A DNA stretch of 16,520 bases from Vicinamibacteria bacterium. Lineage in GTDB: Bacteria; Acidobacteriota; Vicinamibacteria; Vicinamibacterales; 2-12-FULL-66-21. The notes beneath the pieces were generated by a model, which saw nothing but the letters and a program-made list of their open reading frames with translations, made no database searches and was not told the DNA's origin. Numbering within the stretch: the first letter of the stretch is position 1; each line of letters starts with the position of its first letter. The position numbers and the translations under genes are program-made. Location of the stretch: positions 1 to 16,520 of the forward strand of contig JAICSD010000039.1 of assembly GCA_025937075.1 (NCBI GenBank). The letters are read 5' to 3'. This document shows positions 1 to 8,224 of this stretch, piece after piece.

Positions 1-39
1 CAACTCCCAACTCCCAACTCCCAACTCCCAACTCCCAAC
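1..39. repeat. Heptanucleotide tandem repeat (CAACTCC)n
   Basis: Five perfect head-to-tail copies of CAACTCC occupy 1-35, followed by a partial copy (CAAC). The array may extend left of the window. It lies just upstream of the first ABC transporter gene, so it is intergenic. Its motif differs from those of the other gaps in this window. No function can be read from the sequence. Confidence 0.9.
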
Positions 40-78
40 CTCCGACAACCGGCAACCGACCTCCGCTATCCTTTACAG

Positions 79-1842
79 ATGTCCCCGGCGGTCCGGCAGC
101 TCCTTCCCTACGTCAAACGATACCGAACAGCCTTCCTGACCGGGCTCGTCTGTGTCCTGGCGACGACGACGTTCCAGCTGCTGTCGCCGTGGGTACTGAA
201 GTACGCGATTGACGATCTGAACGCGGGCGTCACGCGGCGGAAGCTGCTGCTGTACGCGGGCCTGCTGCTCGGCATATCGCTGGTGCGGGCGGCGTTTCTC
301 TTCCTCATGCGGCGCATCATCATCGGGGCGTCGCGCGACATCGAGTACGACATCCGGAACGACTTCTTCACGCGGCTCGAGCGGCTGCCGCTCGGGTACT
401 TCCAGGCGCACCGCACGGGCGACCTCATGTCCCGCGCGACGAACGACCTGAATGCGGTCCGGATGATGATCGGCCCGGCGATCATGTATTCCGCGAACAC
501 CGTCCTCGTCTTCGTCGTCGCGATCTTGCTCATGGCGACGATCGATCTGCGGCTGACGCTCATTGCGCTCATTCCGCTGCCGTTCGTGTCCCTGTCCGTG
601 AAGTATTTCGGGAGCGCGATTCACAAGCGGTTCGAGGCGATTCAGGCGCAGCTCTCGGACGTGAGCGCGGTCGTGCAGGAGGCGCTCGCGGGCGTGCGGG
701 TCGTACGGGCGTACCGGCAGGAGGCGCACGAGATCGGGCGTTTCCGGCAGTCGAACGAGGAGTACCTGCGGCGCAATCGCGTGCTGATCCGGCTGCAGGG
801 GGCGTTCTATCCGAGCATGACGCTCTTTCTCGGGCTTGGATCGCTGCTCGTGCTGTGGCTCGGCAGCCGCGACGTGATCCGCGGCGACATCACCCTCGGC
901 GAGTTCGTCGCGTTCAACGGCTACCTCGTGATGCTCAGTTGGCCGATGATTGCGTTCGGCTGGGTCACGAACATCCTGCAGCGAGGGTTCGCGTCCTGGG
1001 GGCGCATGCTGGAGGTGCTCAATCAGGAGCCGGCGATCAGCGATGTGCACGTCACGGCTGCGGGGCGCGCCGCGGCGCTCGACGGCGCAATCGAGATTCG
1101 CGATCTCGTCTTCACGTATCCGGGGACCGAACGCCCCGTCCTCGATCACGTCACCGTGCGGATCGAGCCGGGGCAGACCGTCGCGTTCGTGGGCGGCACG
1201 GGCTCTGGGAAGTCGACGCTGATCAGCCTTCTGCCGCGGCTGCACGAGCCGCCGGCCGGAACGGTGTTCATCGGCGGCGTCGATGTCCGCGAGATCCCGC
1301 TCGATCGGCTCCGCGCGGCCATCGGATTCGTTCCGCAGGAGCCCTTCCTCTTCTCGGACACGATCGGCGAGAACGTCGCGTTCGGCGTGCCGCCCGCCGA
1401 TCCATCCGGGCACGAGGATGCGATCCGTCGCGCGGCCGCTGTGGCGCGGTTGGACAAGGACGTAGACGCGTTTCCGCGCGGCTACGCGACGACGGTTGGC
1501 GAGCGCGGCATCACGCTGTCGGGCGGCCAGAAGCAGCGCACGGCCCTCGCACGCGCGATCATGGTCGACCCTGCCATCCTCATTCTGGACGATGCGCTGT
1601 CAGCGGTGGATACGTATACGGAGGAGGAAATCCTGTCGCGGCTGCGCGGCGTGATGCGTCAGCGGACGTCGATCATCGTCTCGCACCGGATTTCCACGGT
1701 GCGCGACGCGGATCAGATCCTCGTGCTCGACGGCGGACGCATCGCGGAGCGCGGGTCTCATGAGGCGCTCGTCGCACGCGGCGGGCTCTATGCGGCGTTG
1801 TATCGCAAGCAGTTGCTCGAGGAGGAGCTGCAGGCGTCCTAG
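79..1842 (+). CDS. ABC exporter half-transporter, degenerate-site subunit (BmrC/MdlA-like)
   Basis: This is a 587-residue half-transporter with an N-terminal transmembrane exporter domain (about residues 15-300) and a C-terminal ATPase domain. Walker A is GGTGSGKST (372-380), the signature LSGGQKQR (480-487) and Walker B ILILDD (500-505), followed by a D-loop SAVDT and an H-loop SHRIST. The residue after the Walker B Asp is Asp505, not the catalytic Glu. This is the pattern of the degenerate subunit in heterodimeric exporters such as BmrC or TM287. The length is normal for the family. The ATG at 79 is preceded by no strong Shine-Dalgarno but fits the family N-terminus. The next gene downstream, in the same direction, is the likely partner subunit. 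Substrate is unknown; drugs or lipids are the usual cargo. The family is sure; the heterodimer is inferred from adjacency and complementary motif changes. Confidence 0.95.
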   Translation: MSPAVRQLLPYVKRYRTAFLTGLVCVLATTTFQLLSPWVLKYAIDDLNAGVTRRKLLLYAGLLLGISLVRAAFLFLMRRIIIGASRDIEYDIRNDFFTRLERLPLGYFQAHRTGDLMSRATNDLNAVRMMIGPAIMYSANTVLVFVVAILLMATIDLRLTLIALIPLPFVSLSVKYFGSAIHKRFEAIQAQLSDVSAVVQEALAGVRVVRAYRQEAHEIGRFRQSNEEYLRRNRVLIRLQGAFYPSMTLFLGLGSLLVLWLGSRDVIRGDITLGEFVAFNGYLVMLSWPMIAFGWVTNILQRGFASWGRMLEVLNQEPAISDVHVTAAGRAAALDGAIEIRDLVFTYPGTERPVLDHVTVRIEPGQTVAFVGGTGSGKSTLISLLPRLHEPPAGTVFIGGVDVREIPLDRLRAAIGFVPQEPFLFSDTIGENVAFGVPPADPSGHEDAIRRAAAVARLDKDVDAFPRGYATTVGERGITLSGGQKQRTALARAIMVDPAILILDDALSAVDTYTEEEILSRLRGVMRQRTSIIVSHRISTVRDADQILVLDGGRIAERGSHEALVARGGLYAALYRKQLLEEELQAS

Positions 1843-1852
1843 TCGCTGAAGC

Positions 1853-1955
1853 GGGATCGGGATCCGGATCCGGGAATCGGGATCAGGGATTGTTGATTGG
1901 GGATTAGGGATTAGGGATTGGGGATTGGGGATTCGGGATTCGGGATTAGGGATTC
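1853..1955. repeat. Period-7 tandem repeat of GGGATT-type units
   Basis: GATT-type cores recur every 7 bp from 1867 to 1955, thirteen in phase, mainly as GGGATTA, GGGATTG and GGGATTC. A looser GGGATC/GGATCC stretch lies on the left from 1853. The array fills nearly all of the 116-bp gap between the two ABC genes and ends 3 bp before the GTG start of the second. The G-runs on the plus strand sit in the transcribed spacer and could fold as G-rich RNA. It resembles GGGATT-like intergenic repeats I recall from other high-GC bacteria; that comparison is from memory. Confidence 0.9.
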
Positions 1956-1958
1956 AAG

Positions 1959-3776
1959 GTGCACGAAGACGACGTAGTAGGTAAGGCCTATGACGCCCGG
2001 CTGATGCGGCGGCTGCTGGCGTATCTGCGCCCGTACCGGCTGCACGCGTCGCTGGCGCTCGCCGCGATTATCGGCGCGTCGATCCTGCAGCTCGCGCAGC
2101 CGTACCTGATGAAGCTCGCGATCGACCGCTACATCGCGGCCGGGGATCTGGCGGGCATCAACCGCATCGCGCTGCTGTACCTGGCGATCATCGTCGGGTC
2201 GTTCGCGCTCGAGTTCACGCAGACCTGGCTGCTGCAGCTGACCGGCCAGCGGATCATGTTCGACATGCGGATGCGCATCTACGAGCATCTGCAGCGGCTG
2301 GATCTCCGCTTCTACGACCGCAACCCCGTCGGCCGCCTCATGACGCGCGTCACGACGGACGTGGACGTCATCAACGATCTCTTCACCTCCGGCGTGGTCT
2401 CCGTCTTCGGCGACGTGTTCACGCTCATCGGGATCATGATCGTGCTGCTGTCGATGAACTGGCGGCTCGCGCTCGTGACGTTCGCGGTCCTTCCGCTCAT
2501 CGTGCTCGTGACGCAGTGGTTCCGGCGCCACGTCCGCGAATCGTATCGCACCGTCCGGATGTGGATTGCGCGCATCAACGCGTACCTGCAGGAGCACATC
2601 ACGGGCATGGCGACGGTGCAGCTCTTCCGCCGCGAGGCGCGCGCCTTCGCCCGGTTCGACGGCATCAACGAGCAGCATCGCAGGGCGAACGTCGAATCGA
2701 TCTTCTACTACGCAGTGTTCTATCCGGCGATCGAAGTGATCGGGGCGCTCGCATCTGCGTTGACGATCTGGTACGGCGGGCGCTGGGTGATTCAGGCCTC
2801 GCTGACGCTCGGGTCGCTCGTCGCGTTCCTGCTGTACTCCCAGCGATTCTTCCGGCCCATCTCCGACATGTCGGAAAAATTCAACATCCTGCAGGCGGCG
2901 ATGGCCTCGTCGGAACGGATTTTCAAGCTGCTCGACGAGCCGGTCACGATCGTCTCGGGCCGACGTCAAGCTGCCGCGACACATCCGCCCGCGGCGGCGC
3001 GTGGCCACATCGTCTTCGATCACGTGTGGTTCGCGTACGGTGCGAAGCAGGACGGCGAAGAGGATTTCGTTCTGCGCGACGTGTCGTTCGAGGTCCGCCC
3101 CGGCGAACGCGTCGGGATCGTCGGCGCGACGGGTGCGGGGAAGTCGACGCTCATCAATCTGCTCCTGCGGTTCTACGACGTGTCGCGCGGATCGATTCGC
3201 GTCGACGGCGTGGACGTCCGGGACATGCGCCTCGAGGATCTTCGCGGCCTGTTCAGCCTCGTGCTCCAGGACGTGCACCTGTTCACCGGCACGATCGCGG
3301 ACAACATCCGGCTGGGCGCCAACGTCTCCGACGAGGACGTCCGGCGCGCCGCCGCCGCCGTCCACGCCGATGCGTTCATCGGCCGTCTGTCGCAAGGCTA
3401 TCTGTCGCCGGTGGCCGAGCGCGGCGCAACGCTCTCGGTCGGTCAGAAGCAGCTCCTGTCGTTCGCGCGGGCGCTCGCATTCGACCCGCGCATTCTCGTG
3501 CTCGATGAGGCGACGTCGAGCGTCGACACGGAAACCGAGATCCTGATTCGCGACGCGCTGCACGTTCTCATGGCAGGGCGCACGACGATCGCGATCGCGC
3601 ACCGCCTCTCGACGATTCAGGACATGGACAACATTCTGGTGCTGCACAAGGGGCAGCTCCGCGAATCCGGCACGCACCAGGAATTGCTCGCGCTGCGCGG
3701 CCTCTACTTCAAGCTCTACGAGCTGGCGAAGGACACGAGGGAAACGAAGGAAGTCGTCACGGGTGCTGCCGACTAG
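1959..3776 (+). CDS. ABC exporter half-transporter, catalytic-site subunit (BmrD/MdlB-like)
   Basis: This is a 605-residue half-transporter with an exporter membrane domain (about residues 20-320) and an ATPase domain. Walker A is GATGAGKST (389-397) and Walker B ILVLDE (512-517) keeps the catalytic Glu517. The signature is LSVGQKQ (492-498), where Val replaces the first Gly of LSGGQ. Intact Walker B with an altered signature is the expected complement of the upstream subunit. In a heterodimer the altered signature would face the degenerate Walker sites, leaving one fully active ATP site. The GTG at 1959 is chosen because the sequence after it (HEDDVVGKAYDARLM) aligns with family N-termini as I recall them; an in-frame ATG 45 bp later is possible. 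The stop lies 9 bp from the converging Uma2 remnant. Confidence 0.95.
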   Translation: MHEDDVVGKAYDARLMRRLLAYLRPYRLHASLALAAIIGASILQLAQPYLMKLAIDRYIAAGDLAGINRIALLYLAIIVGSFALEFTQTWLLQLTGQRIMFDMRMRIYEHLQRLDLRFYDRNPVGRLMTRVTTDVDVINDLFTSGVVSVFGDVFTLIGIMIVLLSMNWRLALVTFAVLPLIVLVTQWFRRHVRESYRTVRMWIARINAYLQEHITGMATVQLFRREARAFARFDGINEQHRRANVESIFYYAVFYPAIEVIGALASALTIWYGGRWVIQASLTLGSLVAFLLYSQRFFRPISDMSEKFNILQAAMASSERIFKLLDEPVTIVSGRRQAAATHPPAAARGHIVFDHVWFAYGAKQDGEEDFVLRDVSFEVRPGERVGIVGATGAGKSTLINLLLRFYDVSRGSIRVDGVDVRDMRLEDLRGLFSLVLQDVHLFTGTIADNIRLGANVSDEDVRRAAAAVHADAFIGRLSQGYLSPVAERGATLSVGQKQLLSFARALAFDPRILVLDEATSSVDTETEILIRDALHVLMAGRTTIAIAHRLSTIQDMDNILVLHKGQLRESGTHQELLALRGLYFKLYELAKDTRETKEVVTGAAD

Positions 3777-3785
3777 GCCGGATTT

Positions 3786-4009
3786 CTACGGCAGCTCGAA
3801 CACGGCCTTCAGCGGGATGGCCAGGTCGGGCAGCAGCGGCGTCGTGAGCGATATTGCGTCCTGGGGCGCGTACTCAGTTCGTCGATACGCTCCCTCCTGA
3901 AGGGCGTCACGTAGTGCTCTCCGTCAATCAGCTCGTGCCGGAGCCCATCGTCGGGGAGCTTGAGAAGGTCTTTGTAGGTCATCCTGACCCGCTTCGCCGC
4001 ACCCTGCAT
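3786..4009 (-). pseudogene. Uma2-family (DUF820) gene, internally deleted and frameshifted
   Basis: Two halves of a Uma2-type restriction-endonuclease-fold protein are visible in different frames. The N-terminal part, from the ATG at 4009, contains MTYKDLLKLPDDGLRHELID and EHYVTP. The C-terminal part, ending at the TAG 3786-3788, contains QEGAYRRTEYAPQDA followed by SLTTPLLPDLAIPLKAVFEL. The join is near 3897-3905. Together they make about 75 residues, whereas family members are about 180-200, so roughly 110 central residues holding the catalytic core are missing. Uma2 proteins are of uncertain role and are often present in many copies. Family assignment rests on the recognisable ends. A sequencing or assembly deletion cannot be excluded. 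Confidence 0.8.
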
Positions 4010-4300
4010 CACGTGCTCCTTGCTATTGAGCCAATCGACGCGACCGCAAACCGCGGGCCACGTCCGGTGGGCCCTGAAGCCACTCGCTTTTGGCCGCAGC
4101 TGGTCCATTCGCGGGATCCGAGCTGCAGATTCTGCGAGCCTTCAGCGGGCCGACGTACGCGGTAATCGCTCCGCCAAGACGATGGCATCGTCGGCGCGGG
4201 GGTGTCAATCGACGGAGTCGCCCTCGAACGATCAGCAGCGGGTCCCTATTGATCTCCCATACGACTCGTGCTACACCTATTGGCACTCAATAGGAGCGGC
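4010..4300. other. Gene-free stretch between Uma2 remnant and ADOP unit
   Basis: About 290 bp upstream of the divergent Uma2 remnant and the ADOP unit. The overlapping open frames on both strands show no recognisable family. A weak promoter-like pair, TTGATC (4249-4254) and TACACC (4272-4277) with a 17-bp spacer, lies about 25 bp before the 22-codon ORF. The -10 match is poor. No repeats or RNA gene were recognised. PadR-type regulators often sit upstream of ADOP genes, but none is visible here. Confidence 0.4.
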
Positions 4301-4369
4301 ATGGACGAGAGGCAGGAGATCTGGCAGGGGACCGCGGCACGTTTCCTGTCGCCGGAGCCGTCGAAGTGA
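4301..4369 (+). CDS. 22-codon ORF overlapping the ADOP start (possible leader peptide)
   Basis: An ATG at 4301 is preceded by AGGAG with a 4-nt spacer and opens a 22-codon frame ending SPEPSK. Its TGA (4367-4369) overlaps the GTG start of the permease gene (4366-4368) in a GTGA arrangement typical of translational coupling. I recognise no family in the peptide. It could be a leader peptide that couples translation, a remnant of a longer gene, or chance. The good ribosome site and exact overlap are the only evidence. Confidence 0.35.
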   Translation: MDERQEIWQGTAARFLSPEPSK

Positions 4370-7062
4370 GGACGGTGCGCATCTGGTTGACGCGCCTTCG
4401 GCACGCCTTTCTCCCCAGTGACCGCGATGACGAGATCTCCGAGGAGATTGAAAGCCATCTTCAGCTCCACATCGACGATAACATCCGCGCGGGAATGACG
4501 CCGGCGGACGCTCGCCGAGCCGCGCGCCTGAGGCTCGGGCCTGTAGGAACACTGGAGGAAACCTATCGCGACCGTCGGTCGATTCCCATCGTCGACACGA
4601 TCCGGCAAGACGTTGCATACGGCTTTCGCGTGCTCACGCAGGCACCGACCTACACAACAGCGGCCATTCTGTCGCTTGCGCTCGGCATCGGCGCAAACAC
4701 CGCCATCTTTTCCATTCTCGATAGCCTGCTCTTGAAGCCACTTCCGGTCCGCGATCCGCAGCAGCTCGTGGCCATTGCTTCGGACGAGGCCGGTCAGGAC
4801 GCGACGCTGACGTACCCGATCTGGCAGCAGATTCGCGATCGCGGCCTGTTCGACACCCCATTCGTCTGGGCGTCGGATCTGCTCACAGCGTCTGATGGCA
4901 ACGAGGGGTTCCCGATTGAGGCAATCTGGGCCGATGGCGCGTTTTTCGATGTTCTTGGTACGCCTGCTGCCATCGGCCGCACGCTGTCGCCCATGGACGA
5001 CCAGCGCGGAGGAGGGCCGGAAGGGCCCAGTGCCGTCATCAGCGATGCATTCTGGAGTCGGCGTTTCGCGCGGGATCGCGGCGCCATCGGGCGCACGGTG
5101 GTCGTCGGCGATGTGCCGTACCGGATCGTCGGGGTCACGCCGCCTTCCTTCTTCGGTCTGGAAGTGGGGCACTCGTTCGACATGATTCTGCCGCTCGAGA
5201 CCGAGACATTATTGAAGCGATTTCCCTCCCGGCTCACCAGTCCTTCGTGGCCGTGGCTGCATATCGCGGGACGCCTCAGGCCGGGCGAGCGTCTCGACGC
5301 GCTGACGGCCAGAATTCGCGCAGCACAGGCCGACATCAAAGCCGCAACCATGCCGCCGTACTCGAAGCCCGAGTTGCGCGAGGCATATCTTCGCGCCCCC
5401 TGGTCGATTCGATCGGCGGCGACCGGCAGCTCGTCGCTTCGAGAGCGATACGCCCCCGCGCTGTTCGTGCTGCTGGCGATCGTCGGTCTGGTGCTGCTGA
5501 TCGCGTGCGCGAACATTGCGAACCTGCAGCTTGCGCGCACATCGGCGCGGCACTATGAGTTCAGCGTGCGGCGCGCGCTCGGCGCCTCGCAGGGGCGCAT
5601 CGCCCAGCAACAGCTCGTGGAAAGCCTGCTCCTGTCGATCGCGGGCGCGCTGCTCGGGTACCTCTTTGCCCAGTGGGGCTGCCGCATGGTCGTAGCGCAG
5701 CTATCGACGTGGGCCGCGACCGCGTTCCTGGACTTCTCCGCGGATCTGCGCGTGCTTGGTGCCACTGTGCTCGTCACCGTCGCGACGACCCTGCTCTACG
5801 GGCTGGCGCCAGCCGTTCGCGCGGCCCGGGCGGAACCGCTGACGGCGTTGAAGGGCGGCCCGATCACGCGCGGAAAACGGACGCTCGCGGCGAGCGCCAT
5901 CCTGGGGCAGGCCGCGCTTTCGTTCGCTCTCGTCGTGGCCTCCGTGGCATTTGTCCGCTCGTTTTCCGCGCTCGCGCATCGCGACCTCGGTTTCGACAGA
6001 AGCCGCGTAGTGGTCGGTGTCCTCGACAACCGGTTGATCCCATCGAGCGCGCGAGTTGCGCTCTACGAGCGTGTACGCGACGTGGTTGCCGCCGTTCCAG
6101 GTGTCGAGTCCGCCGCGATCTCAACGGCGACGCCGCTCGGGAATGCCGGCGTGCGATTCACCATCGATGCGTTGATACCGGAAACGGCGGCTGTCGGGCG
6201 TAACATTCTGATGAATCCCGTCAGCGCCGGCTGGTTCCGAACGTACGGGACGCGGCTGATACGTGGCCGGGACTTTGGCGTCGCGGACAACGCGTCCGGC
6301 GCCGTTGCCATCGTCAACGAGGCGTTTGCGCGTCGGTACTTCCCCGGCGCGGACGCCGTCGGCCGCCAACTGCTCTTGAAGGGCGCCAGATCGGGGTCCG
6401 AACGCGTGGACATTGTGGGGGTCGCCGAGAATGCAGCGTTCACGTCGGCGCGGGACCCGGTTCCCCCGACCCTCTACAGACCCTTCGCCCAGGTCATCGA
6501 CGAAAGCCGTGCAGCGCTGCCGTCAGTGTCGATCAGCGTACGTGCCGCGCAGGGAATTCCGCCCGATCGTCTGGACGCCGCGATCGCCGCTGCAATCGCG
6601 GCGCTCAACCCGGGGTTGAAGGTGTCGTTCAGGACGCTCGACACGTACCTCAGTGTCTACTACATTCGCGAGCGCCTCCTCGCCACCGTGTCGGGGTTCT
6701 TTGGCGCGTTGGCGCTTCTACTTGCCGCCGTCGGCGTGTTCGGCGTGACCGCCTATTCCGTCAACGAGCGCAGGCCGGAGCTGGCGCTTCGACTTGCGCT
6801 CGGGGCGACCAGGATGAAAGTCGCCGCTCTCGTGGTGCGTCGCGCTTCCGCGCTTGCCGGGGCGGGCCTCCTGGCTGGGGGCATCGCGGCATGGTGGGGG
6901 ACTCGCTTCATTCGAAACCTGCTGTTCGGGATGGACGGCCGGGACCTCTGGACCTTCGGAGCCGCGGCGTTCTCCATTGCCGGTGTCATGGCCGTGGCCG
7001 CCTGGCTGCCCGCGCGAAAGGCAGGGCGGGCGAATCTCGCCACGGTACTCCGTCAGGTCTGA
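4366..7062 (+). CDS. ADOP-family (MacB/FtsX-like) orphan ABC permease
   Basis: This 898-residue membrane protein belongs to the acidobacterial duplicated orphan permease family, MacB-like permeases with no ATPase encoded beside them. A cytoplasmic prefix (residues 1-75, with IESHLQLHIDDNIRAGMTP and DARRAARLRLG) precedes the first transmembrane helix (about 97-120). A large periplasmic MacB-type domain follows, then an FtsX core near 362-490 with the typical RRALGAS turn. A second helix-periplasmic-FtsX set runs from about 503 to the end, with ALRLALGAT near 800. This duplicated layout defines ADOP. No ATP-binding partner gene is in the window, so the energy source and substrate are unknown; MacB relatives export peptides, macrolides or lipoproteins mechanically. 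The GTG start at 4366 has GGAG 9 bp upstream and overlaps the 22-codon ORF. Confidence 0.92.
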   Translation: MRTVRIWLTRLRHAFLPSDRDDEISEEIESHLQLHIDDNIRAGMTPADARRAARLRLGPVGTLEETYRDRRSIPIVDTIRQDVAYGFRVLTQAPTYTTAAILSLALGIGANTAIFSILDSLLLKPLPVRDPQQLVAIASDEAGQDATLTYPIWQQIRDRGLFDTPFVWASDLLTASDGNEGFPIEAIWADGAFFDVLGTPAAIGRTLSPMDDQRGGGPEGPSAVISDAFWSRRFARDRGAIGRTVVVGDVPYRIVGVTPPSFFGLEVGHSFDMILPLETETLLKRFPSRLTSPSWPWLHIAGRLRPGERLDALTARIRAAQADIKAATMPPYSKPELREAYLRAPWSIRSAATGSSSLRERYAPALFVLLAIVGLVLLIACANIANLQLARTSARHYEFSVRRALGASQGRIAQQQLVESLLLSIAGALLGYLFAQWGCRMVVAQLSTWAATAFLDFSADLRVLGATVLVTVATTLLYGLAPAVRAARAEPLTALKGGPITRGKRTLAASAILGQAALSFALVVASVAFVRSFSALAHRDLGFDRSRVVVGVLDNRLIPSSARVALYERVRDVVAAVPGVESAAISTATPLGNAGVRFTIDALIPETAAVGRNILMNPVSAGWFRTYGTRLIRGRDFGVADNASGAVAIVNEAFARRYFPGADAVGRQLLLKGARSGSERVDIVGVAENAAFTSARDPVPPTLYRPFAQVIDESRAALPSVSISVRAAQGIPPDRLDAAIAAAIAALNPGLKVSFRTLDTYLSVYYIRERLLATVSGFFGALALLLAAVGVFGVTAYSVNERRPELALRLALGATRMKVAALVVRRASALAGAGLLAGGIAAWWGTRFIRNLLFGMDGRDLWTFGAAAFSIAGVMAVAAWLPARKAGRANLATVLRQV

Positions 7063-7117
7063 CGAGATCGTGAGCGTTCTGGGGCTCACCCGCGACCTCT
7101 GCGGTGATCTCTCTCGC

Positions 7118-7615
7118 TCAGTGATCCGCCGCGAGTGTGGCCTTCGATAGCAGCGGCACGCGCCAGCGGCTCGCGCGCGGGTTCCAGCCAAGCCGCAGCA
7201 CGGTAAGAGAGATATCCCGCCGGCCGAGGGCGAGCGCCTCGTTGCAGCTCCACATGTAGATGTCGATGTGCCGGCCCTGGACGGCGGGGCCCGTGTCCAT
7301 GATGGTGTAGATGCCGTTGTAGCGGTCCCCGAGGCGGTCCACCTGGACGACGGAGCCGACCGGGAGCAAGTCGGGGTCCGCGGCCGCGATGCCCGTCCGC
7401 ACGTTGACTCCCGATGCCGTCGTCGTGCCCTTGCAGTAGGCGGTGGCGGTGAAGGGGAGGCGGGCACCCGGCGTGGGCGGCGGGGCGTCTTCGGTCGCGG
7501 CCGGCCGCACGGCATACCGGGAATCGATCACCGTCGCCTCGTAAAGAAACACGAAGCCGGCGGCAGCCGTCAGGGTGGCCACGAGTTTCCGCCCGATGGA
7601 TCGCGAGATCAGCAT
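7118..7615 (-). CDS. 3D-domain (double-psi beta-barrel) cell-envelope protein
   Basis: This 165-residue protein has an N-terminal signal or anchor helix (about residues 10-26), a Pro/Ala-rich linker (to about 53) and a 3D domain. The domain carries TATAYCKG (56-63), TASGV, AADPDLLPVGS (78-88), YTIMDTGP (103-110) and HIDIYM (116-121). The three family aspartates are likely D80, D107 and D118. The fold is shared with MltA, RlpA and the YuiC/YocH-type proteins, which cut or bind peptidoglycan, so a lytic transglycosylase-like envelope role is likely but not proven. It lies 108 bp downstream of the DUF2062 gene and has its own promoter-like sequence. It converges with the ADOP permease, with 55 bp between the stops. 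No strong Shine-Dalgarno precedes the ATG. Confidence 0.88.
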   Translation of the reverse strand: MLISRSIGRKLVATLTAAAGFVFLYEATVIDSRYAVRPAATEDAPPPTPGARLPFTATAYCKGTTTASGVNVRTGIAAADPDLLPVGSVVQVDRLGDRYNGIYTIMDTGPAVQGRHIDIYMWSCNEALALGRRDISLTVLRLGWNPRASRWRVPLLSKATLAADH

Positions 7616-7652
7616 AGGGGGTCCGGGTCAAGCATCCGGCTGGGGCACCCAG

Positions 7653-7681
7653 ATCATACCCACCCCGAGAAGCTCAGTCAA
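7653..7681 (-). promoter_or_regulatory. Sigma70-type promoter for the 3D-domain gene
   Basis: On the minus strand TTGACT (7681-7676) and TATGAT (7658-7653) are separated by exactly 17 bp, each matching consensus at five of six positions. Initiation would fall near 7646, about 30 nt before the ATG at 7615. It lies in the gap after the DUF2062 gene and points to independent transcription of the 3D-domain gene. Confidence 0.7.
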
Positions 7682-7723
7682 AGCGCGCGAGAGGTGTCGC
7701 GCAAATCCGTGAACAGCTCTAAA

Positions 7724-8221
7724 TCACTGAGCGTCTGGCGGTTGATGGTGCGCCAGATGACGTCGGTGGGCCACGATCATCGCCAGCGAGACGCGGTACG
7801 CCACGAAGGCGAGCATGACCGCGCCTATCGTGGACCCCAGTGCGTACGCGCGGGCGAGCGGCGCGAGGGCATGGGCGAAGCGGCGGAAGTCGGCCCAGGA
7901 CCAATCCGTCAGGACCGAGGTCAACTCGCGGAGGATTCCTGGCGGGACCTGCACCCCCAGCAGCGCCGCGCCTCCCATCGTCGCCAACGTGTAGTAGGCG
8001 GGGAGGATCCAGGGGAGGTTCGAGTAGATCCCCAGCAGCACCGCGACCCGATTCAGGTTCAGGGCGAATGCGCAGACCAGGCCGAGGAGCGTGTGCAGGC
8101 CGAGCATCGGCGAGAAGCCGAAGAACACGCCAAGCGCGAAGGCCGCCGCCGTCCGCTGCGGCGTGTCGTGCGTGTGCAGGAGCTGGCCGAGCCAGCGGCG
8201 GAGGCGCGGACTCGTGACCAT
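7724..8221 (-). CDS. DUF2062-domain membrane protein
   Basis: This 165-residue protein matches the DUF2062 family, small integral membrane proteins of unknown function. The family's hallmark appears as AAAFALGVFFGFSPMLGLHT (residues 25-44), followed by hydrophobic segments near 45-65, 68-92 and 128-152 and a His-rich tail. The ATG at 8221 lies 3 bp after the thiL stop, so it is probably co-transcribed with thiL and rny. A role in envelope or polysaccharide biology has been suggested for relatives, but nothing in this sequence settles it. Confidence 0.88.
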   Translation of the reverse strand: MVTSPRLRRWLGQLLHTHDTPQRTAAAFALGVFFGFSPMLGLHTLLGLVCAFALNLNRVAVLLGIYSNLPWILPAYYTLATMGGAALLGVQVPPGILRELTSVLTDWSWADFRRFAHALAPLARAYALGSTIGAVMLAFVAYRVSLAMIVAHRRHLAHHQPPDAQ

Positions 8222-8224
8222 CGC

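Noticed and set aside
73..1413. 446-codon open frame antisense to the first ABC gene
   Set aside because: It is Arg/Asp/Glu-rich, shows no family motif and mirrors the codon bias of the real gene, as expected from high GC.
1911..3677. 588-codon antisense frame over the second ABC gene
   Set aside because: Low-complexity charged composition, and its first residues (PNPESPIPNP) translate the intergenic repeat.
3765..3795. Possible terminator hairpin between the second ABC gene and the Uma2 remnant
   Set aside because: GCTGCCG/CGGCAGC makes only a 7-bp stem with a 17-nt loop and no T-tract on either strand.
7070..7089. Possible terminator after the ADOP permease
   Set aside because: GTGAGC/GCTCAC forms a 6-bp stem with an 8-nt loop and no T-run; too weak to call.
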